In this document: positions 1 through 11,256 of the stretch, one piece after another | Layout of the letters: every line of letters starts with the position of its first letter | How positions within the stretch are numbered: position 1 is the stretch's first letter | Source of the DNA: Macrolepiota albuminosa | Lineage: Eukaryota; Basidiomycota; Agaricomycetes; Agaricales; Agaricaceae | Reading direction: 5' to 3' | Assembly: GCA_027475525.1 (NCBI GenBank) | Contig: JAMWFC010000077.1 | Coordinates: 1,178,001 to 1,242,000 of the forward strand | Length of the DNA: 64,000 nt | Notes under the pieces: model-generated | Told to the model about the DNA's origin: nothing | Seen by the model: only the letters and a program-made list of their open reading frames with translations | Database searches by the model: none | Position numbers and translations under genes: made by a program

Positions 1-749
1 CAAATGGTGACTTTGTTTAGCGGTTCTAGGCTGTGAACTATACGTAGCTTCCCGTTTTTCTTCAGTACGCAGAACCATCTCAAGCGGTAGGCCAAATTAG
101 AAGGCTTGTATACACCTGCCGCTATCTTGGAGCGAATAATTTGGCAGACTTCGGCTTCGATGCCCGGGGGTATGGGTCGGTTCTGCTCAGTCCAGGGTAC
201 GTGCAGTATTGCCAGTATAACTACTGGTGGAAAGAAGTCAGTTCTAAGTTTACCGTGCTCTGAGTCCTCCCATGCGAAAGCCTCATTCTGTTTTTGCATG
301 ATGTTGACTAATACGTCCATTTCCTCCATCGAGAGAAAGCCAGTATCGTGGGCGCTAAGAAATAGCGCCTTTCGTTCTTCTGTAAATCATCCTGTTGGTT
401 CGAAGGGTGGTGGATTTGGGTCGAGTTTTGGCAGGGTAGCCAAAGGGTCGCCTATTATTTTTCTTTCGATGCGGAATTCCTCGGGTATGGCGCTTGCTAC
501 CGGTTTTGTTTTAAGCGCTACGGGTTTATATTTCTTCTTGACTTGAACCCCTTTGCACTTAGGGGTACTATTGTTAGCAAACGTATTATAAATAGAGTCA
601 TGGTTTCTAGCAAAACCTGATATCAAAGGTTCTTTAGAGTTGGGAGTAGAAACGAAATAAGTGTCTGTTGAAAGGTTTTCAGTAATATCTGACGCAGTGA
701 GGTATAAGTAGGATAATGCTTCGCTAGTAAGCAACGAGGAAGAATTCAA
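1..749 (-). pseudogene. Relic B pol: PR-RT linker and start of reverse transcriptase
   Basis: The minus-strand frame from 749 reads a linker to residue 120, meets a TGA near 386, then stays open to position 1. The part beyond the stop carries a gypsy RT N-terminus: a proline-rich PWTEQNRPIPPG segment, a YKPSNLAYRLRWFCVLKK segment, and the LRIVHSLEPLN block that precedes the first catalytic Asp. The stop follows FEPTG and is best explained as CGA to TGA. The catalytic YxDD block lies outside the window. No function is expected. Confidence 0.75.
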
Positions 750-871
750 GATTTCATGGGCTAAAGGGGTATGTGATATAAAGTTTACTTGCCCGCTTCG
801 CTAGTAAGCAACGAGGAAGAATTCAAGATTTCATGGGCTAAAGGGGTATGTGATATAAAGTTTACTTGCCC
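718..871. repeat. Perfect 77-bp tandem duplication inside relic B
   Basis: Bases 718-794 and 795-871 are the same 77-bp sequence, beginning GCTTCGCTAG and ending TTACTTGCCC, with no spacer and no mismatch by eye. The length is not a multiple of three, so it shifts the pol frame between protease and RT. Confidence 0.95.
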
Positions 872-999
872 AGTCTGATGGTTATAGTCCAAGATAAGCG
901 CTTCATCTCCATGATCCTCATCACTCATCTCCTCAATGGCGCCGGAAAACACTCGCAAGGGTTGTTGCTAACATAAGGTCGCTTTCTTGGTCCCGGCTT

Positions 1000-2157
1000 C
1001 TAGAATTTCCCCCGGGGGAACGTTGGTACCATTCTCCTGACGCCCGAGTTAGGGTTGCTAATAGTTAGCGTCGTTTTGTCTTCAGACGTCATCTTGACTA
1101 CTGATCGGGCTAAGACGTTGAAGGGCCTCCCTAATAATAAGTCGTACGCAGGCGATCTAAGAATGTGGATTTGAAGGTAAAATGTAAGATCACCAACAGC
1201 ACATGGCACATTACGGGCCATTCCCAAGGATCGATCAATAGTGCCGTTAGTGCTTTGCATATTAAGAATGATGGTCAGGTTGTAAATGATGCCAAGCTTG
1301 TTAGCAACGTCGGCAGCCATTGAAATAATCTGTGATCCGCTGTCCACGATAGACTCTATCTCACTTTTTCCATCAACTGTCAACATAATCGAGCGAATTG
1401 CGTGAGAGTCTTGGGCTACAGTGAGGACGGCAGGATTGTCGCTAGATCTTAGCGACTTAAGGTAGGTTTCGACCGGGTCAATGGACGTAGCTTCTTTGGG
1501 TGGTGCGGCCTCTTCTTTGATTTCCGGTGCTACCGTCTCTGTTATGTACGTGAATCTGTCGCATTCGTCCACTGCTGTTACATTGTTAGCTACATTTTGT
1601 CGAGGGGTAACCGCTGTATGCATCTGATTCCTGACGTCTGGCGCCACACTGCATAGCTCCCCTACCGACATCGTGACTTGACTTTTCATAATATGATCGA
1701 ATACTTGCTTGGATTTTTCTATGTCATAGATTGGTGCCGTTGGTCGGTAGCCTCCTGCTGGCTTGTCTGGTGCCCCAAAGTTTCGATTGACAGGCAGAGC
1801 GTAGTTACCGGCAAGTCCTGAATACGGGTGTAGTGGCGGTTCCGTGCTATCTGGCGCTTTGGCGGTGTCGGGAGCGTCGTCGTTAGTTCTGGTATTCAAG
1901 GGCTTTGCTGGTGCTTGGTCTGACGTAGTGCCTGAGGGTCTATAGTCCTTCAACGGTTGTTTGCTCTTTTTAATTTCGACTCCGTCAAAGACCTGATTCT
2001 TTAGCGACTTCAATTCCCTTTCTAACATCTTGATCCTTTCCTCTCGTGACAAAGTGGGCCGCTCGTTAACAGCGTTAAGCTGGAGAACCTCATGGATTAG
2101 CACCTGTTGTGGAGTTGCCTCTGCCTCCGTCACGGCCATACTGTTGAGGTTGCCCAT
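1000..2157 (-). pseudogene. Relic B retropepsin-containing polyprotein segment (385 aa open)
   Basis: A 385-residue open stretch. The N-terminal two thirds are low complexity and rich in Pro, Ala and Lys. The C-terminal part is a retroviral-type aspartic protease: the catalytic motif DSGSQIIS lies near residue 270 and the conserved LLLGRPF flap/core motif near residue 340. It would cleave the Gag-Pol polyprotein in the particle. It is separated from the gag fragment by about 55 nt and from RT by the tandem duplication. The protease domain looks intact but its element is broken. It starts with an internal ATG, so the true start was probably upstream in gag. Confidence 0.75.
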
Positions 2158-2211
2158 TGCTAAGTTCCCAGGGTTACGTCGGTGCCATTCATCAATTCGT
2201 CCCTGGAAAGT

Positions 2212-2890
2212 TCAGTGCTCGGGATATAGAGAGATGTTAGCACCAGAGGGTAGGACTATTTTACTGTTGGCGCCTTGGCACGCTCTTCCTTGGCGTAGAT
2301 ATTGTTCGAGGATAGTGCAGCGACTGCGAGTCATTGTATGTCCTGCCTCACCACAGAAGTGACAAGGGCCAGATTGCATATTACCTCGTGGCGCGCTAAG
2401 GCTGGACGAGATCAGTGTTTCTAGCTTGCTCATGACATTTGCGACAGCCGTGTTGACTGCGTTTTCCAGATCCTCTTTCTTGACAAAGCCTCCCTGGTTG
2501 TTAGCTGCGTTAGGCGCTGACGCCACAACAGGCGGCGCCTTTCCTCCATTATCAGCGCTAAAAGGTCGCTGGAAAGGGATGCCAGTATCCGTGCCTTTTA
2601 GTATCCATTTACCCGCATCAAAGACGTCCTCGATATTGTAGGGTTCCTCGGGATGGTGGTCGGACTTAAGAATCTCTAAGTGACGAGCTATACAAGTCCA
2701 TAGTGATGTCGGAATGCCTTGTTGAAACAAGCGCCGTTCCTTGTTCCTGTAGAGTTTGCCGTTCTGTACTAGCCATCGTGCAATTTGCTGGAAATCTCGA
2801 TAATAAGTAGATAGCGTGCCTAATGTATAAATGCCCGTTGCAAAGGTATCCTGTACCAGTTTCTGGATTTCAAGGACTGTATAGTGCGTG
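2212..2890 (-). pseudogene. Relic B Gag fragment with CCHC zinc knuckle
   Basis: The annotated ATG frame begins at 2730, but the same frame reads upstream to about 2890 (segments LVQDTFATGIYTLG and YYRDFQQIARWL), matching the helical capsid-like part of fungal gypsy Gag. A zinc knuckle of form CX2CX4HX6C (CHFCGEAGH...C) lies near residue 123 of the 172-residue open part. It would package the element RNA. The N-terminus is missing at the junction with relic A. Confidence 0.7.
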
Positions 2891-4660
2891 GATTCTTCAG
2901 CGCCAGGTCCACGACTTCATGCTCCTTGAGCAACTGGGCAGCTACGTCCCGCTCTTCACGCTGCTCCCTGAGGCAAGTGCTTCGCCTCCATTCATCGTCA
3001 CGCATAGCATGTACTTCCAGGACATGCTCTCTGAGCTCCTGGTAGTGGTAGAGAGGTAGTTCCTCTCCATCTGGGTCTATGCGGCAGTCTGCCTGCACAT
3101 ACTCATGAGGCTCATGAGCCTCCCCGACTACATTGCTCTCAAAGTAGCGAGACAAGCAGTCTGCCACTTTGTTGAGTTCACCCTTAACATAGGTGATGTT
3201 GAACTGGTATCTCAACATGTAGTCTATCCACCGTCGCTGACACAGCAACAAGTTCACCTGAGTTTTGAAGAACTCAAGTGCCTTGTGATCCGTTATGATG
3301 TGGATGGGATATCCCATCAGCTTATCCTCCCACTTGAGGAGGGCCTCGAGGATGGTGAGAGTCTCCAGCTTGTGCACAGCATAGTTTTGCTGGGCTGTCA
3401 TGAATTTCTTCGACATGAACCTGGCTGGGCAGCAAGTCTGCCAGCTACTTCCCTGACTATACATGGCTCCGACGCCTATCTTAGACACGTTGCAAATGAG
3501 TCATATTGACTCGTCCCGTCTAGGGTCAATTGGTCAAATCACTGGAGTCTTTGTACAGATCTGTTTGACCATCTCAAAGCACCGCTGGTGCAGCGGTCTC
3601 CAATTGACCGGTGACCCATTCTGCATCATGGCCATAAGTGGCCCAGTATAGGCCATGACATCGGGCAAGAAGCTCGATATGTAGTTGACAAGGCCAACAA
3701 ATCGTTGGATGTCATTGTAGTTTCATGGTGTGCGCCACTCCCAAATGCGATCAAGCTTGTCCTGGTCGGGGTGGATACCCCGCTCATCTATGACATGCCC
3801 TAGGCAGTCTATACTCTGAGTGTAAAGCTCACACTTTTTCCACTTCAAGTACAACTTGTACTTGCATAGTCGTTCGAATATGACTCTGAGGTGCTGCTCA
3901 TGCTCCTCCATAGAATCCGAGTAGATGAATATGTCATCTAAGTAGATGTGCATAAAACGTCCTATTACATCTCAAAAAATAGAGGTCATTAGCCTCTGAA
4001 AGGTTGCAGAAGCATTACAGTCTCCAATTTGCATTATGTTGCTTGTGAACATGCCCATGATCAATGCAAATACGGTCTTGGGTTCGTCTTTGGTGCAAAT
4101 GTGCACCTGCTTGTAAGCGTCTGTAAGGTCAATCTTTGAGCGATACTTCGCCCAAGCCACATCTTCCTAGATCACCTCCTGATCTAGTAAAGGAGTTACA
4201 TCCTTTATAGTATTATCATTGCGCTGATGCACATCAAGAGCTGTTCGAAGGGTTCCATCCTTCTTTGGGATGCACAATAATGGTGCAGCCTGAGCAGTGG
4301 TGCATGGTGACCACCATTGAGCATTCAAATAGCGATTAGTTTTATCGCGTAGTTGCTCCTGGAGTGCGCGTGGATAGCGTGGCAAGTGGTACTTATATTG
4401 CTTGCTCTCATCTATGAGGTTGATCTCATGGTTTACCTCCCGCCATGGCAGGAGCTCCTCCTTGGTCCTGTTGACCATATCAGCAAATTCTTCTTGCCAT
4501 TGCTGACACAACCGAGGTATATCTTCCTCACGAAGGCTTGTCGCCTTTTGCTTCCCCTTCATACGCATCAGGGGAGTACTTCCACTGTCTCTGAGGGTGA
4601 CCAAGGCGGCGGTGCATATTGCTCGCCCATTGTGAGCACCCAAGTGACACTGTCATTGGG
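2890..4660 (-). pseudogene. Relic A reverse transcriptase and RNase H
   Basis: The RT blocks read in order on the minus strand across several stops: HQRNDNTIKDVTPL, the first catalytic Asp in KIDLTDAYKQVHI (about 4100), and the YLDD catalytic box in MHIYLDDIFIYSDS (about 3930). RNase H follows with ARFMSKKFMTAQQNYAVHKLE, ITDHKALEFF and KGELNKVADCLSRYF (about 3420-3120). Stops lie near 4165, 3970 and 3722; the last falls where element C has an Arg codon. No integrase follows. Confidence 0.8.
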
Positions 4661-5683
4661 TATATGTAGTCTCAGCGGAGAACCCACTGCCGCTGCCTTA
4701 TAAGCCATGAGGCTTTTTCCCTCACGTACAAGTGAGTACACTACGGACACCTCATCCAATGCTGGCTGGCAATATGCTGGTCTGACAGTCATCTGTCTCT
4801 GGTGCGTATTTTGTGCACACGTGGCTGCCACCAGCTCATTCCACTCCTGCAGCATTCGAGGGTTGTATGCCCAGTTGTACTCCAGAAGGGGTGCTGGTCG
4901 TTCTCATAGGGACCGGGTGTCCCTCTCACATGAGGCTTCTGCCTCTTGGATGCTGTCTCTCAAGTCATCCAACTTGACTCATGAGGACGTAGGTGGGCAT
5001 ACATCCACTGAGTCCTCCCGTTGCCTCGCCTTTTGGTGGCACTTGGCTGGAGGCTTTGCGCCTTGAATATCAGGAGTGATTACTTGCTCATCGCTCCTCT
5101 TAGAGGCTTGGTACTCCTCCTCACTCATCATCACCACGTTGTGGTCTGAGCTCAGTCCAGGCATAGCCTGCACGTCCTCATCCACATCCTCCACCGCTGG
5201 CACTTTGCGCCGGCCCAGTCATGGAGACTCCTTGCATTTCTCTGTAGTATGATAATGTCGCAGACGATTATCAGTGTCGTCTGCTGTAGCTCATTTGGCT
5301 GGGATCACCTTCCCATTCACTAGTACCTGACAGTGGTCAAAGTCTAGTATGACTTTATTATGCCGCATGAATGGCATTCCCAGTATCATATCATAGCGAT
5401 CAAAGTTCGCTACATCCATGTATTCCCAGCTATGTGAGCCCGGTGTCTGGACAGTCACATTCATCCCATACTGCACCATAGCCCGGCTTCCTACGGTGCC
5501 CAGCTGTAATGCCAATGGCGTATCCAACTCCTGCATGGATATTCTAAACACATGGGCAAACTGGGGTGTTATGCCCGACGTAGTACTCCTGGAGTCCCAT
5601 AAGGTCCATGCCTTGTGGCCATCTACGTCCACATACGAGACTAGGCACTCCTTGTCTGCCCATTTCAGTGTAGGGCGCTGCAA
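4660..5683 (-). pseudogene. Relic A retropepsin and PR-RT linker
   Basis: The 130-residue open segment at 5683-5291 matches the protease of element C (conserved ITPQFAHV, NFDRYDMILGMPFMR). The catalytic triad that reads DSG in element C reads DSR here, so the enzyme should be inactive. A broken linker continues to about 4568, with a PQEWNELVA-type segment shared with element C. Confidence 0.75.
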
Positions 5684-5695
5684 AGTGCCCTCTGC

Positions 5696-6988
5696 TCAAC
5701 AAAGAGTCACCTTCTTCATCCGAACCACATTATTCTTTTTGGGATCATTTGAAGACAGCCAATCTGTCATTGCTGCTAGGCACTCAGAGTCGCTGTCGTG
5801 ACTGTAGTACTTGTTGTCATAGACATCGTCATATACGTCGACTGTGACATACTCCTCCCCTTCCACGACCACACTTTCGGGCTCGGCACCCGATGCCCTC
5901 TCTGGGGGCTCTTGGTCGTTTGTGGGGTGTTCTGCCTCAGACTTGGCAGACATGTCTCCATCACTCCCACTCACGGCTGCAGTATGTGCCGCTCAAAGGT
6001 GGGCACGGGGTGTATACCCCTTCCTCGTGGCTCCCGGCTTTGCGGGGCAATTGGTAGCATAGTGGCCTGGCTGGCCACATGTGAAGCAAGTCCCCGTCTG
6101 ACCTGGTAGGTTGGCTGGCTTGAAATCTGGCCTTGGTTTAGGACGTTCTCCATCCAGTGCCCGCTCTGGGTGTGGGAAGCTCTGCCCTCAGTTCGCAGCA
6201 GGGGTTCTGCGTACCACAAACCGCATGTTGCGGTCATGATCCAAATCGGCCTTTTTGGCCAAGAAGGTCCCCACATGCTGACCCTGTGAGGGTGCCCCAG
6301 CAGGCGGTAGTCACCTGGTTCCCCCTTTGTGTCCACTCCGATGCTCATAGTGGTTGGCCATCTTCAGGGACTGCTCGTACCTGATGGCATATGCCACAAA
6401 CTCCTCCACATCGTTGACTTCTGGGGACAGTCTGTCCTCATGTATCAGGTAGCGGTGCATGTCCACTGGAATGCCATCCAAGAATGTTTCGAGCATGGTA
6501 TATCCATCCGGATATACTGCCATATTCTGGGCATGGTCATTAAGGGTATCATAGAACCCTTGCACTCCCAACTTCTCAGTGTACTTGGCAGACTGAAACT
6601 CCCGCCTGGCATCCTGTAGTATCGAGGGGTGCACAAATCGATTGTACAGTCCTGTAAGGACTCCTTTGAACATCCACTCATACTGGACACAGTTGACGTG
6701 CAGTACTGCCCGTCAAAACCACCCCATGGCCTCTCCAGCCAAGAACTCAGGCAGAACAAAGATTTGTTCTCATTCCATACGGTCACCTCCATATAAGCAC
6801 ATGGCGAGATGGGTGCATACATCCATCGCCCAATCCTCCAAGTTGCTGAACTTGAATGCGCCTGTGTAGGCGTGAATATGCCTACTGTCTGCTTTACACA
6901 GCTTCACCCCATTGGGTAACTGTAAGGTCACATCCAGGACATCATTGACTACTCGATGCAGGCAATCGTGCATGGCTTCACAATGCAT
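5696..6988 (-). pseudogene. Relic A Gag core with zinc knuckle
   Basis: Capsid-like helices (NLEDWAMDVCTHLA, FYDTLNDHAQNMAVYPDGY, EEFVAYAIRYEQS) align with element C Gag. A classical CX2CX4HX4C knuckle (CFTCGQPGHYATNC) lies at about 6090-6050, followed by an acidic linker. The reading frame is split by several frameshifts, including one near 6970 where the upstream module should run straight into this domain. Confidence 0.75.
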
Positions 6989-8544
6989 TCAAATGGCCTC
7001 CCACTGACCCGGTGATCTAGTCGCCAAATCAGCGGCCTGGGAAAGTGACTTCTCTTGTCCACCCTGCAGAGGACACCCCGAGCCTCCTCGACTGTGGGCA
7101 TAATTGCCCTCATCTCGAGGAGTCGACCTAGGGCCGTCATCCCAGCCATTACCAGGGGCATCACGTCTTGTGGCGCCATCTCAATTGAGGAAGTCTCCTT
7201 GATCATGATGCGCCATCCTGAAACTGGAGAAGCTTGATTCTTCTGGCCCTGCATGACAAATTGACGACGCATCTCGTCAATGGGCTTAGTGCCCTTGAAT
7301 ATGATGCCCTGATCATCGATAAGGGACTGTCCCTTAGTCCTGAGGTTGCCATTGCGCATACGTTGATACGTAACTCTGTCGCTCAACGTTTCCGCCATGG
7401 GCATGTGCGGCATCACAGATGCCTTGCTCTCCACCTTGAGCACGGTACAATTGTGCCCATCCGGTCCTGACATATCTGTCCTAAGGTCTTGGTTACGCAT
7501 GTGTGGGGGCTCCTCACACCACCCTTGTCCTGCTGAAGTATAGAAAGTACTCACCGGTTTTACTTCGGGCACTTCCTGTGCCCATGCTAGTGCCTCCACT
7601 AGCTCAATTCCAACATCTTGATTGCGACGTGCCAAGCATTCCTCGGAAGTGTGGCTCCAGGGGGTCGATGCCCCCGATTGCCTTGTGGCCTTCCGCTGCA
7701 CATACATTTGCAGCTCCATAGTAAGCACTCTCACCATCAAATCAGTATATTTTGTACTGAATACATTGGGCACTTCATGCCCTTGTTGCCTAAGTGCTAC
7801 TATATGTGCTGACGCGTAGCGCTCGAGTTGCGCTTGGGTGGTGTATTTCATCACCTCTGGGTGCAAATACCAGAACACTCGCAATCGCACAGTGTACGTG
7901 GTTTTTAGCCGCTGCTCCTCTGCTCCAGCATCATCGTCACTTGATGACTCAATTGCCTCCTCTGGAAGCTCTACAACCTCTGAAGCTTCCTCCACTGCTG
8001 GCGTGCATGGAAATCGGTTTTCTGTGCAGGCTACTTCAGGACTTGCAGCCTCATCCGGTACCTCTTCTATGCGGGCTTCTGCTATCTTAGAGGGCAGTGA
8101 GCCTGCTGCGGACCGCCTGGTCCCACTACTCCGGCTCAGAAGGATAGCTCTCCCAGTCCGCACCGCCAACTCGGTGTCTCCTGAGACGTCATAGGCGCCT
8201 GTTGACTGTCAACCATCCTCAGGGGGCCCTTTTGAAGCTAGTTGGCTAGATCATCGCAGTCCTCCTGGCAGCTGCGTAACTGGGGGAGTTAATCCCCCTG
8301 GCATCTTGTCCTGTAGATGTTGCTGACCATCCTGCTGTGAGCTTTCAGCTCTCGCTTTCATTCCCAGGCAGGTCGGTGCTCTGACCTTGGGTCTTGCCTG
8401 ACCTGCATTGGATGCTGACGTGTCCTGAATGTCTGCTGGGTCTCCCCGTAGGTCGTGGGCATTCTGCCCGTCATCAGTAGACACTGCAGATATTGGATTA
8501 CTCATTGATTCTCTGTTTAGAATTTGCATGGTGTGGCTGTGCAA
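6949..8544 (-). pseudogene. Relic A N-terminal Gag extension (accessory module)
   Basis: A start at 8511 or 8544 leads into a Pro/Gln-rich segment broken near 8250 and 8170, then a 406-residue open frame. That frame has an acidic tract (about residues 60-90) and a conserved block ending ELQMYVQRK near residue 155 (around 7,700). The block is similar to ELQMFAQRT in the reading frame downstream of element C (around 16,330). A frameshift near 6,970 separates it from the Gag core. Function unknown; it is probably part of the element's structural protein. Confidence 0.6.
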
Positions 8545-8636
8545 GAAGCTCGAGAAGCTGATAGAGTTCTGTCAATGAACTCAGCGACTGACGTTGGGTG
8601 CTAGACAATAGATCCTAGCTGGCGGATTCAAAAAAA

Positions 8637-8825
8637 TGTAATGGAGTTACAGTTGAGTGAGAGCTTAAGGTTTACACTGCACAGAATCAGACCAGTCCGG
8701 TCTATTGACTATGTAGTATAAACACAAAAATAAGCTGCTTAATAAGCAGCACATGTAAGTATATATAGTAAGGTAATTAATATATTAATATTATATTATA
8801 ATAATTATAATATAATGTCTACTAC
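8637..8825. repeat. Possible degenerate LTR between elements A and C
   Basis: This AT-rich stretch has TGTAA at 8637. Near offset 49 it has the 10-mer AATCAGACCA, which also occurs at a similar offset in the reverse complement of the LTR at 17,789-17,962. That would fit a minus-oriented 5' LTR of relic A abutting element C. The similarity is weak elsewhere, and the right border is a guess. Confidence 0.25.
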
Positions 8826-10596
8826 AGTAAGTAAAGCTATGTGGCCAACGCCACATAGCGGACTATGCTACAACTCCCTTGGAGTCAGGTTTAAATTCCC
8901 TGCTGGGGTAAGTCCCCGCAAATCTGATGGTAAGCACATACGTGTGTATGCCAGAGGACATAGGTTCTCCCAGTTGGAGGACTGGGCCATGGACATTTGC
9001 TACCACCTGGCAGCCTGCTGCTATGGTGGAGACGACATGGACCAGGAAAGGATATTTGTGCTACACAAATTTATAGAGGGAGAGGCTCAGAATTGGTTCC
9101 GTCGCCATGTCCTCTACATTAATTGTGACAAATCGCATTGGACGTTTAAAGAAGTCCTGATAGGACTGTATAATTGCTTCGTCAATGCTGCTACAATGCA
9201 GGAAGCTTGTGATGCCTTTAGAAAGGCAGTGTATGACGCTAAGACTGGCATCCAGACCTTTTATGATGACCTGGTGGGTCATGCGCAGAATATGGCCATT
9301 TATCCAGATGAATACACCATTCACAAGACATTCCTGAACGGAATACCCACAGACATGAGGAGAGCGTTAATATGCGATGACAATTTGTCTCTGGAGGTCA
9401 ATACTGTGACCAAATTTTTGGCATATGCCATTTGTTATGAACAGTCAACACGGACTGCAAACCATTATGAGCAGCGTAGTTCACGCCGAGAAACTGTGAA
9501 CTGTCAGGCAGTGAAGGTGGGGACCTTCCTGGCCAAATGGACGGAGATGGAGAACAATTGCAATCCGCGATTTGTTGTTCACAAGTCAATCCCTGGAGGC
9601 CAACGGCCTCGATCGAAGCCTGCTGGACAATTGCCAGTGAAGGATAGTCGACCCTTTTCGGGTCAAAGCCAAGTAGCAGTGAGAGGGGTAGTAGCGCCTG
9701 CAGCGCGTATAGCAAGCAAACCCACTGGGGCCCCAGGAGCGGCCCAGAAAAGGCCTGCTGGAGACCCTTTGGTGTGCTACAACTGTGGCAGGAGTGGGCA
9801 TCTCACTAAGGAATGTCCCGCCCCCCCTAAGGCACATATCCGAGCAGCCCATACGGCTGTGGCATCTAGCAATGTCATCAGTGACAATGAGGACAATGAG
9901 ATCGTTGAAGAAGCAGAGGAAGAGCTGCAGGTAGAGGCTGACGGGTCAGAAGTGGATGATGCCGAGAGCATCCAGATTGATGGTAACAAATACGTTGCAG
10001 TGGACGTGTATGACAGCGACTATCATGCTTGTGATGACAAGGAGGAACACCTGTTTGCACTGACTGAGTGCCCTGGAGATCAGCATGTCCGAATGAGACG
10101 TGTAACTCTGCAGAAGGCAACTAATAAGTTGCAGCAGCCACGCTACACTCCCGAGGAGAAGGAGTGCCTGGTCACATATGTTGATGTCAACGGACATCCG
10201 GCATGGACGCTGTGGGACTCAGGGAGTACCACTATGTGCATTACGCCCCAGTTTGCTCACATCAACATGATTCGCATTCATAAACTGGAGGAGCCATTAA
10301 TGCTCCAGCTGAGGACTGTAGAGAGTCGTGCCATGGTGCAGTTTGGTGCTGAAGTTAGAATAAAGACGTCAGAGACGTCGACCAAGGAATATGTAGACAT
10401 AGCAAATTTCAATCGCTATGACATGATCATTGGTACGCCGTTTATGCGTAAGAACAAGGTGTCCTTGGACTTCGTGAATGACATGGTCGTTGTAGATGGT
10501 ACGCCTTTGAAGGCAGAGAAAGTCGTGTTGAACGACACAGATGGTCGGCTGAGGCACTATTGCGCAACTGAAAAGCGGCGTGATGAATGCAACTGA
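8815..10596 (+). CDS. Element C Gag-protease (593 aa, open)
   Basis: Retrotransposon structural polyprotein. Residues about 40-220 are the capsid-like helical region (QLEDWAMDICYHLA, FYDDLVGHAQNMAIYP). A CX2CX4HX4C knuckle (CYNCGRSGHLTKEC) lies near residue 322, followed by an acidic linker (about 345-420). A retropepsin with an intact DSGSTT catalytic motif lies near residue 472, with NRYDMIIGTPFMR near 540. It is uninterrupted, unlike the rest of the element. Homology to relic A begins around residue 25, so the first residues may derive from a 5' truncation, and the N-terminal module present in A is absent here. Confidence 0.75.
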   Translation: MSTTVSKAMWPTPHSGLCYNSLGVRFKFPAGVSPRKSDGKHIRVYARGHRFSQLEDWAMDICYHLAACCYGGDDMDQERIFVLHKFIEGEAQNWFRRHVLYINCDKSHWTFKEVLIGLYNCFVNAATMQEACDAFRKAVYDAKTGIQTFYDDLVGHAQNMAIYPDEYTIHKTFLNGIPTDMRRALICDDNLSLEVNTVTKFLAYAICYEQSTRTANHYEQRSSRRETVNCQAVKVGTFLAKWTEMENNCNPRFVVHKSIPGGQRPRSKPAGQLPVKDSRPFSGQSQVAVRGVVAPAARIASKPTGAPGAAQKRPAGDPLVCYNCGRSGHLTKECPAPPKAHIRAAHTAVASSNVISDNEDNEIVEEAEEELQVEADGSEVDDAESIQIDGNKYVAVDVYDSDYHACDDKEEHLFALTECPGDQHVRMRRVTLQKATNKLQQPRYTPEEKECLVTYVDVNGHPAWTLWDSGSTTMCITPQFAHINMIRIHKLEEPLMLQLRTVESRAMVQFGAEVRIKTSETSTKEYVDIANFNRYDMIIGTPFMRKNKVSLDFVNDMVVVDGTPLKAEKVVLNDTDGRLRHYCATEKRRDECN

Positions 10597-10629
10597 CTAG
10601 ATGGTCGCAAGAGAGCAACTGTACAGGAG

Positions 10630-11256
10630 GTGGAGGACAAACCGGTCCCACCGAGAAGCCTGCCAGCAGATTCGCCGGCTATACTAATGTCAGAAGAAGA
10701 GTTTCAAGGAACTCTGGAGAAGGGGAAGCACCCGGATGTGACTGGATGTATCAATAGAAAGCCTCCGGATGTGACTGGGTGTATCAATGGAAAGCCTAAA
10801 CAGGCTGTACAGTGCAAGAATGAGCGTGGTAAACACATGGTGGAGTCGCTGGAATGTCAGCCAACTAGCTCTCGAGTGAAGGTTGAGGACCTCGTCAAGG
10901 ATGAGGTATACAGTATGATGGGAACTGTGGGAAGCACAAGGTCGCTAAAGGATCGACCAGTGCCTCGGCCAGTAGTGCAATGGGCGTATAACCCACAAAT
11001 GCCACAGGAGTGGAATGAGTTGGTGGCGTCAATGGTGACGCAGACTATGGGAAGGATGCAGGTGACCCAGACGGGAGAAGTGTACCGTCATGCACGAGAG
11101 GATGAGATTTCCAAAACATCAGATATTGTATTTGATGGACTCTCGCTGAAAGTGAGAAGCGTGCAGTTGTTGGCGAGTATGACAAGGAAACAACTGGTTG
11201 TAAGGTTGAATCCAGGAGATCTCACAGAGGAGCATGTACATGCCTTACAGGAGTGA
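10630..11256 (+). pseudogene. Element C PR-RT linker segment (208 aa)
   Basis: It continues element C pol after a stop at 10,594. It is a low-complexity, Lys/Glu-rich spacer with an internally duplicated CINRKP/CINGKP segment (about residues 38-56: two copies of a DVTGCIN repeat). It ends in a conserved MPQEWNELVA block shared with relic A. No enzymatic domain is visible. Confidence 0.6.

Larger units (their letters stand above)
1..2890 (-). mobile_element. Ty3/gypsy retroelement relic B (gag-PR-RT start), truncated by the window edge
   Basis: Read on the minus strand, the pieces run in retroelement order: Gag (about 2890-2212), retropepsin (2157-1000) and the beginning of reverse transcriptase (749-1). 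The window edge cuts the element inside RT. On its upstream side it abuts the RNase H part of relic A near 2.9 kb, so B either inserted into A or was joined to it by rearrangement. No LTR is visible at the junction. Frames are broken by a stop and a 77-bp duplication, so it is not autonomous. Confidence 0.8.
2890..8636 (-). mobile_element. Ty3/gypsy retroelement relic A (extended gag-PR-RT-RNase H; integrase lost)
   Basis: Minus-strand order is N-terminal module and Gag (8544-5700), retropepsin (5683-5291), linker, RT (4660-3723) and RNase H (3650-2900). Integrase and the 3' LTR are missing because relic B follows directly. Gag, PR, RT and RNase H are all recognisably homologous to plus-strand element C, so A and C are two members of one family lying head to head. 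Many stops and frameshifts interrupt the frames. Confidence 0.8.

Noticed and set aside
106..546. Plus-strand 146-residue frame
   Set aside because: Antisense shadow of relic B pol; the minus strand carries recognisable RT motifs.
8815..10596. Element C Gag-protease as a host gene
   Set aside because: Although intact, it has zinc knuckle and retropepsin and runs straight into RT, RNase H and integrase of the same element.
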